IMG/VR virus record: IMGVR_UViG_3300045016_000055
Span: 1-26,015 of that record
Length of the DNA stretch: 26,015 nt
Source: a virus
Strand: one strand, 5' to 3'
Shown here piece after piece: positions 8,201 to 15,263 of the stretch; within the stretch, counting starts at the first letter, position 1; every line of letters begins with the position of its first letter. Under the pieces are notes generated by a model. That model did no database searches, was not told the origin of the DNA, and was given only the letters and a program-made list of their open reading frames with translations. The translations under genes were made by a program, and so were the position numbers.

Positions 8201-9800
8201 ATGTTTCTGCGGCTAATATGCCTATGACCCCATTAGAAGAAGATGGGAATGCTGCCCCCGTATATCCCCTTCCAAAAATAGCCGATATATAATCCCCCGA
8301 TTGAACTACTGCGGGACTGGCGATTGTTCCTCTTGCTCTTCTCCCAACCGTGCCTCCTGAATAATTTGTGTTTGAATATACATCAGAATAAATGGCGACC
8401 TCATCTTGCTTAACAACATGAAGCGAACTGGTTGGACTCGTCGTTCCTATTCCAACATTGCCATCTTTTATAGTTAAAGTATCTGCCGCACCATAAGTTG
8501 AAAATGTCATTCTTGCGGTAGAACCTTCATCCATTGTATAGATTCTGCCTACTTCTGTTGAAGTGCTCTCAACGAACTTTATCTGTATGCCTGCCCCAGT
8601 GCTTGAACCTGAAGTGCGAAGTCTTAAAAATTCTTTATCAGTATTACCTGCGGCATTATAGATTTCCAATGGAGTGGAAGGACTTGTTGTTCCTATGCCA
8701 ACATTGCCTGACCCAAGAATAGTCATTAATTCTGTTGCATAGTTCTTAAATTGGAAAACAGGTTCAGTAGAACTGAGTGCTTGAGCGGCAGTTCCACTTT
8801 TCTTTGCCCCAGCAAAAACAAGGGCGGGGGCTGTAACTGTAGTATCGCCAACTGTGCCTCTAAAGTAAAATGCAGTTGCATTAGAGTCGCTCAATCCATC
8901 AATTCTTAGACCGCCTGCTGTTCCATTATAAGGGAGCACCCCACCATAAACATTTGTAGGGTAGAGGTCCGTCATACCGTGAGCAACATCAGCATCGGAG
9001 AGATAAAAACTCCCGTCCTTCAATTCCAATTTTTCTTGTGGACTTGTCGTTCCTACACCGACAAAACCAGCATTAGTAATTCTCATTCTTTCGGCAGGGG
9101 TTATAGAACCGTCGGGAGTTGTAAGGAAAGTTAGATTTCCCGGCATATCACTTGAGCCAGGTGTAGCATCTACTTGGCTTAATATTCTTGCTCCGTTTAC
9201 TCGGGAAGTTCCACTCCAGCCTTGAAAGTTAATAGCCCCAAGTGTATCTCCGCTTGATACTATCGTAGGAGACGCTATTGTTCCTCTTGCCTTCAAAAGA
9301 TTGAGTGCGGGAGCAGTAGCACCAGTATCAGATGCGGCAATAATTCTTTGAACTGTTGAAGAGTCGGTAGCAATATCAAGCGAGTCCGAAGTAGGAGCAA
9401 GAGAAACACTTGGCGAACCACTTGTTATGGTCACCTTTTTGTTCGTCGTATCAAAGATTACAAAATCTGTTCCGTCCGCTTGGGCGATATTGATTGCAGT
9501 AGTGGAATTTGCGGAGGGACGGATGTCGTTTCCCGCAGTGAGATTAAGATTGCCCGTCATCGTGTTATCGCCGTTTAAGTGGAGAGAGAGCGGATCGGTT
9601 TCCGCTGATACAATGGTCAAATTATCTATTGTATCGAGCGCTTTTTGAACATCGGTGTCCGCTGGAGAAAGATTCCCGTTAAAATTAGTCGTGTCAGTTT
9701 CTATCTCCGCGGCGAGAGAATACACCGCCTGAGAATCCGCAAACGCAGGCTGACAAGAAATGAGAAGAAAAGGAATTGCAAGAATCCAGAGTTTTTTCAT
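5289..9800 (-). CDS. Large repetitive tail fibre / receptor-binding-like protein with signal peptide
   Basis: 1503 aa, ATG 9800 with AAAGG upstream, sharing an ATGA junction with the preceding methyltransferase. Residues 1-22 (MKKLWILAIPFLLISCQPAFA) look like a Sec signal; LISC also fits a lipobox at Cys16. Residues 30-780 contain beta-rich fibre segments with four 'VGIGTT(S/A)P' type motifs, frequent in phage fibres and bacterial adhesin-like proteins. A Gly-run linker (about residue 825) leads to a second half, about residues 860-1430, made of 7-9 repeats of 'SIDPxNRxLYxSDGTxxxDW'. I see no S74 chaperone at the C terminus, which ends ITIEEGIITAYTTVP. It probably binds a receptor or decorates the virion; the signal peptide is odd for a virion protein. 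Confidence 0.68.
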   Translation of the reverse strand: MKKLWILAIPFLLISCQPAFADSQAVYSLAAEIETDTTNFNGNLSPADTDVQKALDTIDNLTIVSAETDPLSLHLNGDNTMTGNLNLTAGNDIRPSANSTTAINIAQADGTDFVIFDTTNKKVTITSGSPSVSLAPTSDSLDIATDSSTVQRIIAASDTGATAPALNLLKARGTIASPTIVSSGDTLGAINFQGWSGTSRVNGARILSQVDATPGSSDMPGNLTFLTTPDGSITPAERMRITNAGFVGVGTTSPQEKLELKDGSFYLSDADVAHGMTDLYPTNVYGGVLPYNGTAGGLRIDGLSDSNATAFYFRGTVGDTTVTAPALVFAGAKKSGTAAQALSSTEPVFQFKNYATELMTILGSGNVGIGTTSPSTPLEIYNAAGNTDKEFLRLRTSGSSTGAGIQIKFVESTSTEVGRIYTMDEGSTARMTFSTYGAADTLTIKDGNVGIGTTSPTSSLHVVKQDEVAIYSDVYSNTNYSGGTVGRRARGTIASPAVVQSGDYISAIFGRGYTGAAFPSSSNGVIGILAAETFNAGATGTYITFETTPNLSTTRAERVRITNAGLVGIGTTAPSNSAMLDVASGVMSIVVGADNNVAVTRTNATNKSARVGAYHYTNAEEPVGIFLATSSSTANSVSFGGGSALFNTATQMSFYTAADTTTTTGTERLKIVSDGEIQILVDGTSGAAGCLSFGAGQDGQILHSGTIFSIQSDATTATDSLLLRGGTNGIDFNIGATEQITLTDGKLAPTTNNDIDLGDSTHKFKDGYFAGKLTVDGEIDPTAVDFLQITTPANPAANHNKIYFKSDDKLYKLTSAGVESEVGGGGGGGETLAQTLALGNTTGGYDIDFNASGDVIVGNSYTSIDPYGRTLHDSSGNETAGWSSGYLTIGSSGNAYISAGANGVMSLYSSDSVSGGSWEMLQLDANLGVKLVSDPFAANGQHIYLKDGTGSGGGNLYLDAGKLYWGTSGFYAADESGYVNFYSSSGLMFFYDSSALKIPSDKYLNMQGGELRFESGSKIKDGSNTSIDPYNRYLYDSSGLPTLDWDYNGDVTPLHTLDMGSANMKFTSGSYTITDGSATSIDPFNRQLLNSNATCTFDWNGSGTNIGLSIQTTGQARFYSELQDSSGDGWFLPSTRALTDASDNALISLADNVNAYLYYNSGDSRWHFTKDIDTTIQTIYADDIVMGSGALIKDGSNTSIDPYNRKLYAIDGTSVRYDWENNQIYDNAGTPRLSIDPNARKIYSYDGTVLIDYSNQYFAIMPELAVGYIHDSTWAPKIQLDPSYLGAWGEGFVPALDWSTRKLYASDGTTAVIDWTNTLNALVPLSFSSNDIVISSNIDDTSNFKSIDPNNRKLYASDGSTAVLDWSSNYLISTPEVSTSYISTSSNIIKIDVNNSQFGLWGASFVPALDWASRILYASDGTTAILDWSTDGTAEFGDNNVETDGALTISGQSRVSSGGFTTTTNNAGVSSGGAITVHNSGTSGELATITIEEGIITAYTTVP
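5500..7220 (-). repeat. Coding direct repeats in the fibre gene (SIDP-x-NR-x-LY-x-SDG-x-DW units)
   Basis: Within the fibre gene a motif of about 30 codons recurs, centred on Ser-Ile-Asp-Pro, Asn-Arg, Leu-Tyr, Asp-Gly-Thr and Asp-Trp. Clear copies are near 7200, 6710, 6545, 6190, 6090, 5880, 5750 and 5540. DNA identity between copies is visible, for example 'gggtctatactggt' at about 6198, 6551 and, with one change, 6717. Spacing is irregular because other beta segments are interspersed. These are protein-level repeats of a trimeric fibre shaft or similar, not a CRISPR. Confidence 0.8.
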
Positions 9801-10519
9801 TTTAGACCTTTCCTCATGATCAAATGAAAATCGTTCTTGTAAAGAAACCGAGGAGAAAGATTCACGACCTGAGCAAGCGGCTCTCTCTCAAATCCGTTCT
9901 TAAAAAAAGAGTTTTTCATGTTTTCCAGCGAGTACATGGTCCTGTTCTCGATCCCCCAATGACCGAAGTCCTTGAACCCAGTCTCGATCGCGCTCCCGGC
10001 ATCCGGGGCCATGACGAATACCACGCCTCCCGGCTTAACGAGTGCCGCGGCCTTCTCAATCGCTTTCTCAGGATCAGAAAAGGATCCAACGACATGATGA
10101 AGGATCACGAGGTCGTACATGTCATTAAACTCGAATTTCTCGAAATCCCCGGTGATATAATCGTTTTTGATGAGATCGATCCCGTCCGAAAGCCAACCGC
10201 GATCGCGCATATTAAGAATGTTTTCCGGGAACCCGAACCCGACATCGAGAGATTCCCGGCCGTAGGTCGCTTCCTCAATGATCGGCATGTAGACGCGCCT
10301 TGGATAATCAATGCGGTCCTGAAAGAACTTCGCTTCCCGGATCTTTGCGAGATATCCCGGCGTGAACCGTTTCTGGTCCACCGGGCGATCGTGATAGATC
10401 ACCCCGCACCGGCAGAAGAAATAAACGAGGTCCGTCCCTTCCGGGCTCCGCATCGTGTACTTCTGCGCCGGGATCCTATTACAAATTCTGCATCTGGATA
10501 GCGTTTCCTGAGTGTTCAC
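9797..10519 (-). CDS. SAM-dependent methyltransferase with N-terminal Cys zinc site
   Basis: 240 aa, GTG start at 10519 preceded by GGAG. N terminus has C10xxC13 and C36xC38, a likely zinc ribbon common in sugar-pathway class I methyltransferases. SAM-binding motif I is LDVGFGFPEN (91-100), followed by 'YDLVILHHVVGSF' (135-147) and 'LVKPGGVVFVMAPD' (160-173), typical of the Methyltransf_23 type. It overlaps the upstream GT9 gene by 41 bases and the fibre gene by 4. As the last gene of the sugar cassette and directly before the fibre, it probably methylates a sugar or a modified virion component; the substrate is unknown. Confidence 0.85.
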   Translation of the reverse strand: MNTQETLSRCRICNRIPAQKYTMRSPEGTDLVYFFCRCGVIYHDRPVDQKRFTPGYLAKIREAKFFQDRIDYPRRVYMPIIEEATYGRESLDVGFGFPENILNMRDRGWLSDGIDLIKNDYITGDFEKFEFNDMYDLVILHHVVGSFSDPEKAIEKAAALVKPGGVVFVMAPDAGSAIETGFKDFGHWGIENRTMYSLENMKNSFFKNGFEREPLAQVVNLSPRFLYKNDFHLIMRKGLK

Positions 10520-11516
10520 TTTTTACTCCGAATTTTGATTTTACGGTTTCGATCTTCTCTTTTACGAGGTCTGGCCGGATCCCTTTCGACATACAGACCG
10601 GGATAAGACTGAGCCGGTCCACGGGGCATTGAGTGGACGCTTTGTAAATAAGACGGAAGCACGGGGAGCATGGCGCGAGGTGCTCATCCGCTTGTAGAGA
10701 GAAATCGTTCACGAAATGTTTCGTGAGGTTATTGAGCGTATTCGACCCGACAAGCCCGATCTTTGGAGTGACGTAACAGCCGGCGGCATGTAAAAGGCCG
10801 GTATCCGGGGCCACCACAAGATCCGCGTACTTACAGGCGAGCGCCGCTTCGCGCATGGACCAGATCCCGGACCGGTTCACGACACGCTTATCCTTGTGCT
10901 CGAGCGCCTGACAGAGCTCGTCCCCGGTCGTGATGAATACGATATCGGGATGATCCCTTAGGAGTTCAGCCATGACATAATCTGTGTAGGGGTACGCCTT
11001 ATGGAGCGCGGAACCGGATAGCCCCCAAACAATGACGAACCTGTTCCTAAACTGCTCGAACCATTTCCGCATCGAGGTCTCCTCTTCCTCGGAAAAGAAA
11101 AGTTCGGGAAGAAAGCTTTCAATATGCGTGTTTTGCTCAACGCCGGCATAAGTAAAGGTGTGCTCGTAAAAGTTCTTGTCGCACCGCGCGCGCCGCTCGT
11201 CTTTCGATAGGTTATACGCCGGGTCGATCGGATGAAGAGAGATCGCGCGCTCGAGACTCTCGCAAAGATTGATTAGTTTGTCGCACCCTAGATTATTTTT
11301 CAGCATATTCCAATGCTCGACCAACTTATCGTCTGGGACGGAGTTCGCCACATACGGAACGAACTGGTCAATGTTCGAGTTCTCTTTCAGGACTTTCATT
11401 CCGATCTCTGAAGTGTGGAGGACGATCGTATGCCCCTGCCTCTTCAGGAACCTTAAAAACGGAGTGATCACGATCGAATCACCCCACGCTCCGAGACGAA
11501 CTACGAGTATCTTCAT
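10479..11516 (-). CDS. Glycosyltransferase family 9 (heptosyltransferase-like)
   Basis: 345 aa. N terminus MKILVVRLGAWGDSIVITPFL is the donor-domain start typical of ADP-heptose:LPS heptosyltransferases (GT9). The second Rossmann domain carries 'ADLVVAPDTGLLHAAG' (231-246), the GT9 nucleotide-sugar binding signature, and 'VIVWGLSGSALHKAYP' (161-176). C-terminal to this is a four-Cys module, C283xxC286, C297P and C308, also present in the other GT9 of this cassette. Start overlaps the upstream GT2 stop as ATGA. Probable sugar transfer onto a glycan in the host cytoplasm; donor and acceptor cannot be told from sequence. Confidence 0.88.
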   Translation of the reverse strand: MKILVVRLGAWGDSIVITPFLRFLKRQGHTIVLHTSEIGMKVLKENSNIDQFVPYVANSVPDDKLVEHWNMLKNNLGCDKLINLCESLERAISLHPIDPAYNLSKDERRARCDKNFYEHTFTYAGVEQNTHIESFLPELFFSEEEETSMRKWFEQFRNRFVIVWGLSGSALHKAYPYTDYVMAELLRDHPDIVFITTGDELCQALEHKDKRVVNRSGIWSMREAALACKYADLVVAPDTGLLHAAGCYVTPKIGLVGSNTLNNLTKHFVNDFSLQADEHLAPCSPCFRLIYKASTQCPVDRLSLIPVCMSKGIRPDLVKEKIETVKSKFGVKSEHSGNAIQMQNL

Positions 11517-12322
11517 ACGATTATTTCCGGCACTTTTTCGGTTTCTTTTTCTTCATAATGAAACTCCAGTTTTCCCCATTTCCCCATCTGTTGATTGATC
11601 GGGATCGCGCCTAAAATCTCGTTCATGGCCGCCCCGAACCATTTCGAGGCGAATATCTTCTGGTCCGCGTAGGGAGTGATCCCCATCGGAAGCCATGTGC
11701 AGGACTGATGGTGGAACACCTTCGACTTCGGTTCCACGACCACCGCGAACTCCTGAAAGATAGCGCGCAGGCAATAATCGTTATCGGAGTTATGATTCCG
11801 CATTTTCTCGTCGAGAAGCCCTGTCATTTCGACGCAATCCTTGGACAGAAGCACGGAACAGAACGGAAACCACACGCATTGAACCGGTTCCTTGAACGCG
11901 TCCTTCTCCTGAGAGGCGTACACAAGCCCTGTCGTGAGGTCCGCGCCTCCGGCCGCTTCCCGGTACGGTTCCCAAGACCCGATCCTTGTCGAACCAACGA
12001 CCCCGATCCTTTTATCGGATTCCGCAAGCTCGACCAAGGATTTCACGAAATCCGGCTGTCCCTCAGCGTCATTGTTCAGGACAAGCACATAATCATAATC
12101 AAGACGGAGCGCCCTAAGCCCCTCATTCACGGCTTTTGTAAAACCCGAATTATTCGGGATTCTGATTGTCTCGGTGAGAGAGTTTGAATAGGGACGCTCG
12201 CTACCGTCATCGATCACAACGATCCTGACGGGTATTCCTGCGTTTTTAAGAACATACTCAACGCACTTATCGGTAAGATCCGCGTGGTTGAACATGGGTA
12301 TAAGAACGACAACCTTTTTCAT
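11513..12322 (-). CDS. Glycosyltransferase family 2
   Basis: 269 aa GT-A fold enzyme. Key motifs: MKKVVVLIPMFNHAD start; IDDGS (37-41) for nucleotide binding; 'IPNNSGFTKAVNEGL' (55-69); LNNDAE (82-87) in place of the usual DxD metal site; 'GLLDEKMRNHNSDNDYCLR' (168-186), the acceptor/catalytic region of rhamnosyltransferase-like GT2 enzymes; 'VFHHQS' near 203. Start and stop overlap neighbours as ATGA junctions. It likely adds one sugar in the glycan assembled by this cassette. Confidence 0.9.
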   Translation of the reverse strand: MKKVVVLIPMFNHADLTDKCVEYVLKNAGIPVRIVVIDDGSERPYSNSLTETIRIPNNSGFTKAVNEGLRALRLDYDYVLVLNNDAEGQPDFVKSLVELAESDKRIGVVGSTRIGSWEPYREAAGGADLTTGLVYASQEKDAFKEPVQCVWFPFCSVLLSKDCVEMTGLLDEKMRNHNSDNDYCLRAIFQEFAVVVEPKSKVFHHQSCTWLPMGITPYADQKIFASKWFGAAMNEILGAIPINQQMGKWGKLEFHYEEKETEKVPEIIV

Positions 12323-12696
12323 GCTACGACCCCTCTCGCTTTAAGACGCAGGAAAAGATCGTGTGCGTCACGCTCCGTTTTCTGGAACCGGCGCTTCTGT
12401 CGCTCGATAAAATTCTCTGCCCGGTATTCTGAGCTTGCGCGCATCTTCTCGACATGTTTTAGCCAACGGATATGATAATCCCAGCAAAGGGAGTTCCCAC
12501 AGTGGGACGGTTCCCCGCGCTTCTCATCCCACCGTTTCTCGAGGATATACCGCTCGATATTCTGGAGCGACCACGAGAACCATTTCCCGCAGATCGGGCA
12601 TTTCATCTCCCCGCACACGGGTTTCCCTTCCTTTCGGAACCGATATCCAAGGAAATTCCCTTTCTGTTCCTTCCAACTGTCCATGACTACCGGCAT
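12319..12696 (-). CDS. Zinc-finger-like hypothetical protein in the sugar cassette
   Basis: 125 aa from ATG 12696, with GGAGG nine bases upstream; ATG 12684 is a weaker alternative. Contains CGEMKCPICGKWF (about residues 28-40), a CX3-4CX2C site, and further Cys near 'SHCGNSLCWDYH' (64-75), giving a likely zinc-binding fold. The rest is basic and helical (EKMRASSEYRAENFIERQKRRFQKTE). No membrane segment. Coupled to both neighbours by overlaps, so it is co-expressed with the glycosyltransferases. It could be an accessory or nucleic-acid binding protein; I do not recognise a family. Confidence 0.7.
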   Translation of the reverse strand: MPVVMDSWKEQKGNFLGYRFRKEGKPVCGEMKCPICGKWFSWSLQNIERYILEKRWDEKRGEPSHCGNSLCWDYHIRWLKHVEKMRASSEYRAENFIERQKRRFQKTERDAHDLFLRLKARGVVA

Positions 12697-13172
12697 ACGA
12701 GGATCCCTCCGAGCCCGTTCTGTCTTTTGTCGTAAAAGTATTCAAGATTGTTCTCGACGCAGAAATTCGCGACCGCGATCAGGACCCCATCACAGTTCAT
12801 GTCATGGAGAAGGATCACCCCTCCCGGCCTTACTCTTGGAGCCCAAAGCATGAGTTCATTCGTGGTATGCTGAAGTTCGTGGTTCGTGTCGATGAACAGA
12901 AGATCGATCGAGTCGTTCTCCATCCCGACCATGAGACTGTCCGATTGAATAAAAACGATGTGCGGCTCGTACTCCCCTTTCATCCACTTGCACCGGGGCC
13001 GGCAATCGTCCTTATCGATCGTAATGACGCGCCCCCCTGTTTTCATGGCGGCCTGAACGAGCGTGTGCGTGGATTCCCCTTCCCGGGTCCCGAGCTCCAC
13101 GATCCGCGTCGCCTTGAGATACCGGACCCACGCCGCGAGAAGAGGAAGATGTTCGTCAATATCACTTGGCAT
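12687..13172 (-). CDS. Class I SAM methyltransferase (Methyltransf_24-like)
   Basis: 161 aa. SAM-binding motif 'RIVELGTREGESTHTL' (23-38), acidic residue in 'VITIDKDD' (49-56), 'SIDLLFIDTNHELQHTTNE' (88-106) and 'VRPGGVILLHD' (114-124), the pattern of O-methyltransferases such as the CmcI/Methyltransf_24 group. Shorter than average, close to a minimal Rossmann domain. Overlaps the upstream fusion gene by 11 bases and the downstream Cys-rich gene by 10. Likely sugar O-methylation within this cassette. Confidence 0.85.
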   Translation of the reverse strand: MPSDIDEHLPLLAAWVRYLKATRIVELGTREGESTHTLVQAAMKTGGRVITIDKDDCRPRCKWMKGEYEPHIVFIQSDSLMVGMENDSIDLLFIDTNHELQHTTNELMLWAPRVRPGGVILLHDMNCDGVLIAVANFCVENNLEYFYDKRQNGLGGILVCR

Positions 13173-14724
13173 TTAAAATTGCCTCCGTTTTATTGAACCG
13201 CGTGTCCCGCCACTTCAGGTACACTTCCCAGATCCTCGATTTCAGACGCTCTTTCGGGTGACCTTCCGAGATACAGACCGGGAGATTGAACTGTTTGTCA
13301 AGCGGACATCCTTCCGTTTCATGGACGAGCCGGTGGCAGGGATGGCACGCCGCCTCGCTTTCCAAGGAATAGTCATTCTTCCAGTATTTCGTGAGGTTCT
13401 CTTTTGAGGAATGGGTCAGGAGACAGATCTTTGGAGTATCAAACGCACTCGCGGCATTGATCACCCCGGACTCAGGGCCGATCACGAGGTCCATAACGGA
13501 CGGCATGATGATCGATTGCCGCCAGAGCCATTGTCCGATCCGGGGATGGATCTTCTTATTCTCAAAATCGAGCATCCGTATCTCAGGCCCCCCACAAAGA
13601 TAGAACTCGATCTCCGGGATCTCGTCCGCGAGCTCGAGCATGATCTCGTCGGCAAACGGATAAATCTTGTGCCATGAACTGCCGGCAAGCGCCCATTGAA
13701 CGAGGAACCGCCCTTTCTGTTTCTCTCTGAATAAATGGATCATGTGCTGTTCGTATTCCGAAAGATAAAGCTCCGGGTTCCTGCCGGTGATGTGGCCGTA
13801 CCCTCCGAGCGCGAGGATCCAGTCCGTGTAATTGATGTTGCATCGTTTCTCGCGCGCCCATTTCGGGAGATTGAATAAATGCGCGTCCTTCGGCTCAAGG
13901 AGAAGCGTCCTCTCGATCGATTCGCAGAGGTTTATGAAAAGATCGAACTTTTTCTTCAGAACCGCGTGGTATTCGTGGAGGTGCGTGGTCGGGATCGTGT
14001 ATTTCTCGATCAGAAGAAGGTCGTCCACGCACGGACTATTCTCATAAACGCATGCCGTGGCCGGAGTGCAGTTCACGGTCACATGAAACCCGTCGTTTTT
14101 AAGTGTGCGAAGGAGAGGAGTGACCTGGATCGCGTCCCCGATCGCGCCGTACCGGCACACCACCGCTGTTTTCTGTTTCGGTTTCGCTTCTTGAACCTGA
14201 AAGGGCGACAAAAATTCGGATTTTAGCTTCTTTGCCACGATCAGGAACGAATATTCGTCCCCTTCCGAGCAGGTCTCGCACCGCTCGAGGAAGAACGGGC
14301 CTATGCTTTCGAGGATTTTAATGACATCTTCGGGTAAAAAATCGTGTTTGTGCCTTGGATTTGCGTCCGGATGCCCGACATTCGGGTAAAGGTCCTTATG
14401 CGGAAGATATAAAATGAGCCGGCCGTCTATTTTGAGGACCCGGAACATGTCTCTCAGGAGTTCTTTCGGGAACGGCATGTCCTCGAGACAATGGGATGAG
14501 AACACCACATCAAAGAAATCGGAAGAAAACACTTTGAGAGGGTTCGGGCTCGAGAGATCGAGAAGAATATCAGCCGGGGCGAAGAGATCCACTCCTACCG
14601 CGGCCGGAACGATCTTCTCTGACCCGCACCCGACATCGAGAATGGACCCGCGAAGGAGTTCCGCGATCCTTGGACGGACCTTCCGTTGCTCGAACCCCTG
14701 CGAAGTTTCAGCTTTCCAAACCAT
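13162..14724 (-). CDS. Fusion of SAM methyltransferase and GT9 glycosyltransferase
   Basis: 520 aa, ATG 14724 with TTGGAG upstream. Residues 1-165 are a Methyltransf_11-type domain: 'SILDVGCGSEKIVPA' (27-41), 'FFDVVFSSHCLEDMPFP' (70-86), 'LKIDGRLILYLPH' (97-109). After a short linker, residues 185-520 are a complete GT9 domain: 'KTAVVCRYGAIGDAIQVTP' (185-203) and 'MDLVIGPESGVINAAS' (411-426). The tail carries C460xxC463, C473P and C484, as in the neighbouring single-domain GT9. No frameshift or stop between the halves. It is the first gene of the cassette, just after a hairpin. Confidence 0.88.
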   Translation of the reverse strand: MVWKAETSQGFEQRKVRPRIAELLRGSILDVGCGSEKIVPAAVGVDLFAPADILLDLSSPNPLKVFSSDFFDVVFSSHCLEDMPFPKELLRDMFRVLKIDGRLILYLPHKDLYPNVGHPDANPRHKHDFLPEDVIKILESIGPFFLERCETCSEGDEYSFLIVAKKLKSEFLSPFQVQEAKPKQKTAVVCRYGAIGDAIQVTPLLRTLKNDGFHVTVNCTPATACVYENSPCVDDLLLIEKYTIPTTHLHEYHAVLKKKFDLFINLCESIERTLLLEPKDAHLFNLPKWAREKRCNINYTDWILALGGYGHITGRNPELYLSEYEQHMIHLFREKQKGRFLVQWALAGSSWHKIYPFADEIMLELADEIPEIEFYLCGGPEIRMLDFENKKIHPRIGQWLWRQSIIMPSVMDLVIGPESGVINAASAFDTPKICLLTHSSKENLTKYWKNDYSLESEAACHPCHRLVHETEGCPLDKQFNLPVCISEGHPKERLKSRIWEVYLKWRDTRFNKTEAILNAK

Positions 14725-14746
14725 AAGATTTTCTCCAAGAGTTCCA

Positions 14747-14781
14747 CCGGGGCCTAGCGACGGAGAGCGCTAGAGCCCCGG
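14747..14781 (-). promoter_or_regulatory. Strong intergenic RNA hairpin without U-tract
   Basis: A 13-bp stem (ccggggc and ctagcg pairing with cgctag and gccccgg, one bulged base, 8-nt loop acggagag) fills the gap between the decoration-like gene and the methyltransferase-GT9 fusion. No run of U follows on either strand, so it is not a canonical intrinsic terminator. It may be an RNA processing or 3'-end protecting structure separating capsid mRNA from the sugar cassette, or a partial attenuator. Confidence 0.6.
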
Positions 14782-14794
14782 CTTCCCTCAAACC

Positions 14795-15232
14795 TTAAAC
14801 GCCCGATTCGTAGCGTTCGCCGTAGAGAACGATCAGGTTCCCTTTCGCGGAGTTCGCGTCAGAAGCGGTCGTGCGCGAGAGCGCAAGAACACGGAGATAG
14901 TCAGTTTTCGCCATCTCAATATCCAGCGCGGAGCTCGTGCAAACCGTTAATGCCGTTTCGGTCGTTACCGAAAGCGACCCGGAACTCGTTGTGTTCTTGT
15001 ACACATCGAGCGTCAGGTTGTTCCCGGCCCCCGTCTGCGCGGTTTCAACGAGGTAAAGTAGCCGTTTAATGACCACTTTACGCCCGAATACTTCCGTTTT
15101 CAGGGTGGTTGTGTGCGTCTTGGTTTCTGCTCCCGTCCCCGCCTGAGGGGTCAGAAGCAGGGTCGTTGAATCGTTGCCCTTCAGCGGAAGCTGTTGGACC
15201 GCGTTCAAACTATCATCAGCATAGTCACGCAT
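14795..15232 (-). CDS. Head decoration/cement-like protein (putative)
   Basis: 145 aa with a strong Shine-Dalgarno (AAGGAGGGCAATCACC) before ATG 15232. Directly downstream of the major capsid gene, 31 bases away. The sequence is Thr/Ser-rich and beta-strand like ('STTLLLTPQAG', 'RKVVIKRLLYLVETA', 'NLTLDVYKN', 'GNLIVLYGERYE'), with no helices of note, no signal and no membrane segment, as in capsid decoration or cement proteins with jelly-roll folds. Assigned by position and character, not by motif. A head-fibre or capsid-stabilising protein is the likely alternative. Confidence 0.5.
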   Translation of the reverse strand: MRDYADDSLNAVQQLPLKGNDSTTLLLTPQAGTGAETKTHTTTLKTEVFGRKVVIKRLLYLVETAQTGAGNNLTLDVYKNTTSSGSLSVTTETALTVCTSSALDIEMAKTDYLRVLALSRTTASDANSAKGNLIVLYGERYESGV

Positions 15233-15263
15233 GGTGATTGCCCTCCTTTCTCTCAGTTAGCGG

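Noticed and set aside
14747-14781. Intrinsic terminator after the decoration-like gene
   Set aside because: Strong stem but no U-run on either strand, so kept as a hairpin of unknown function.
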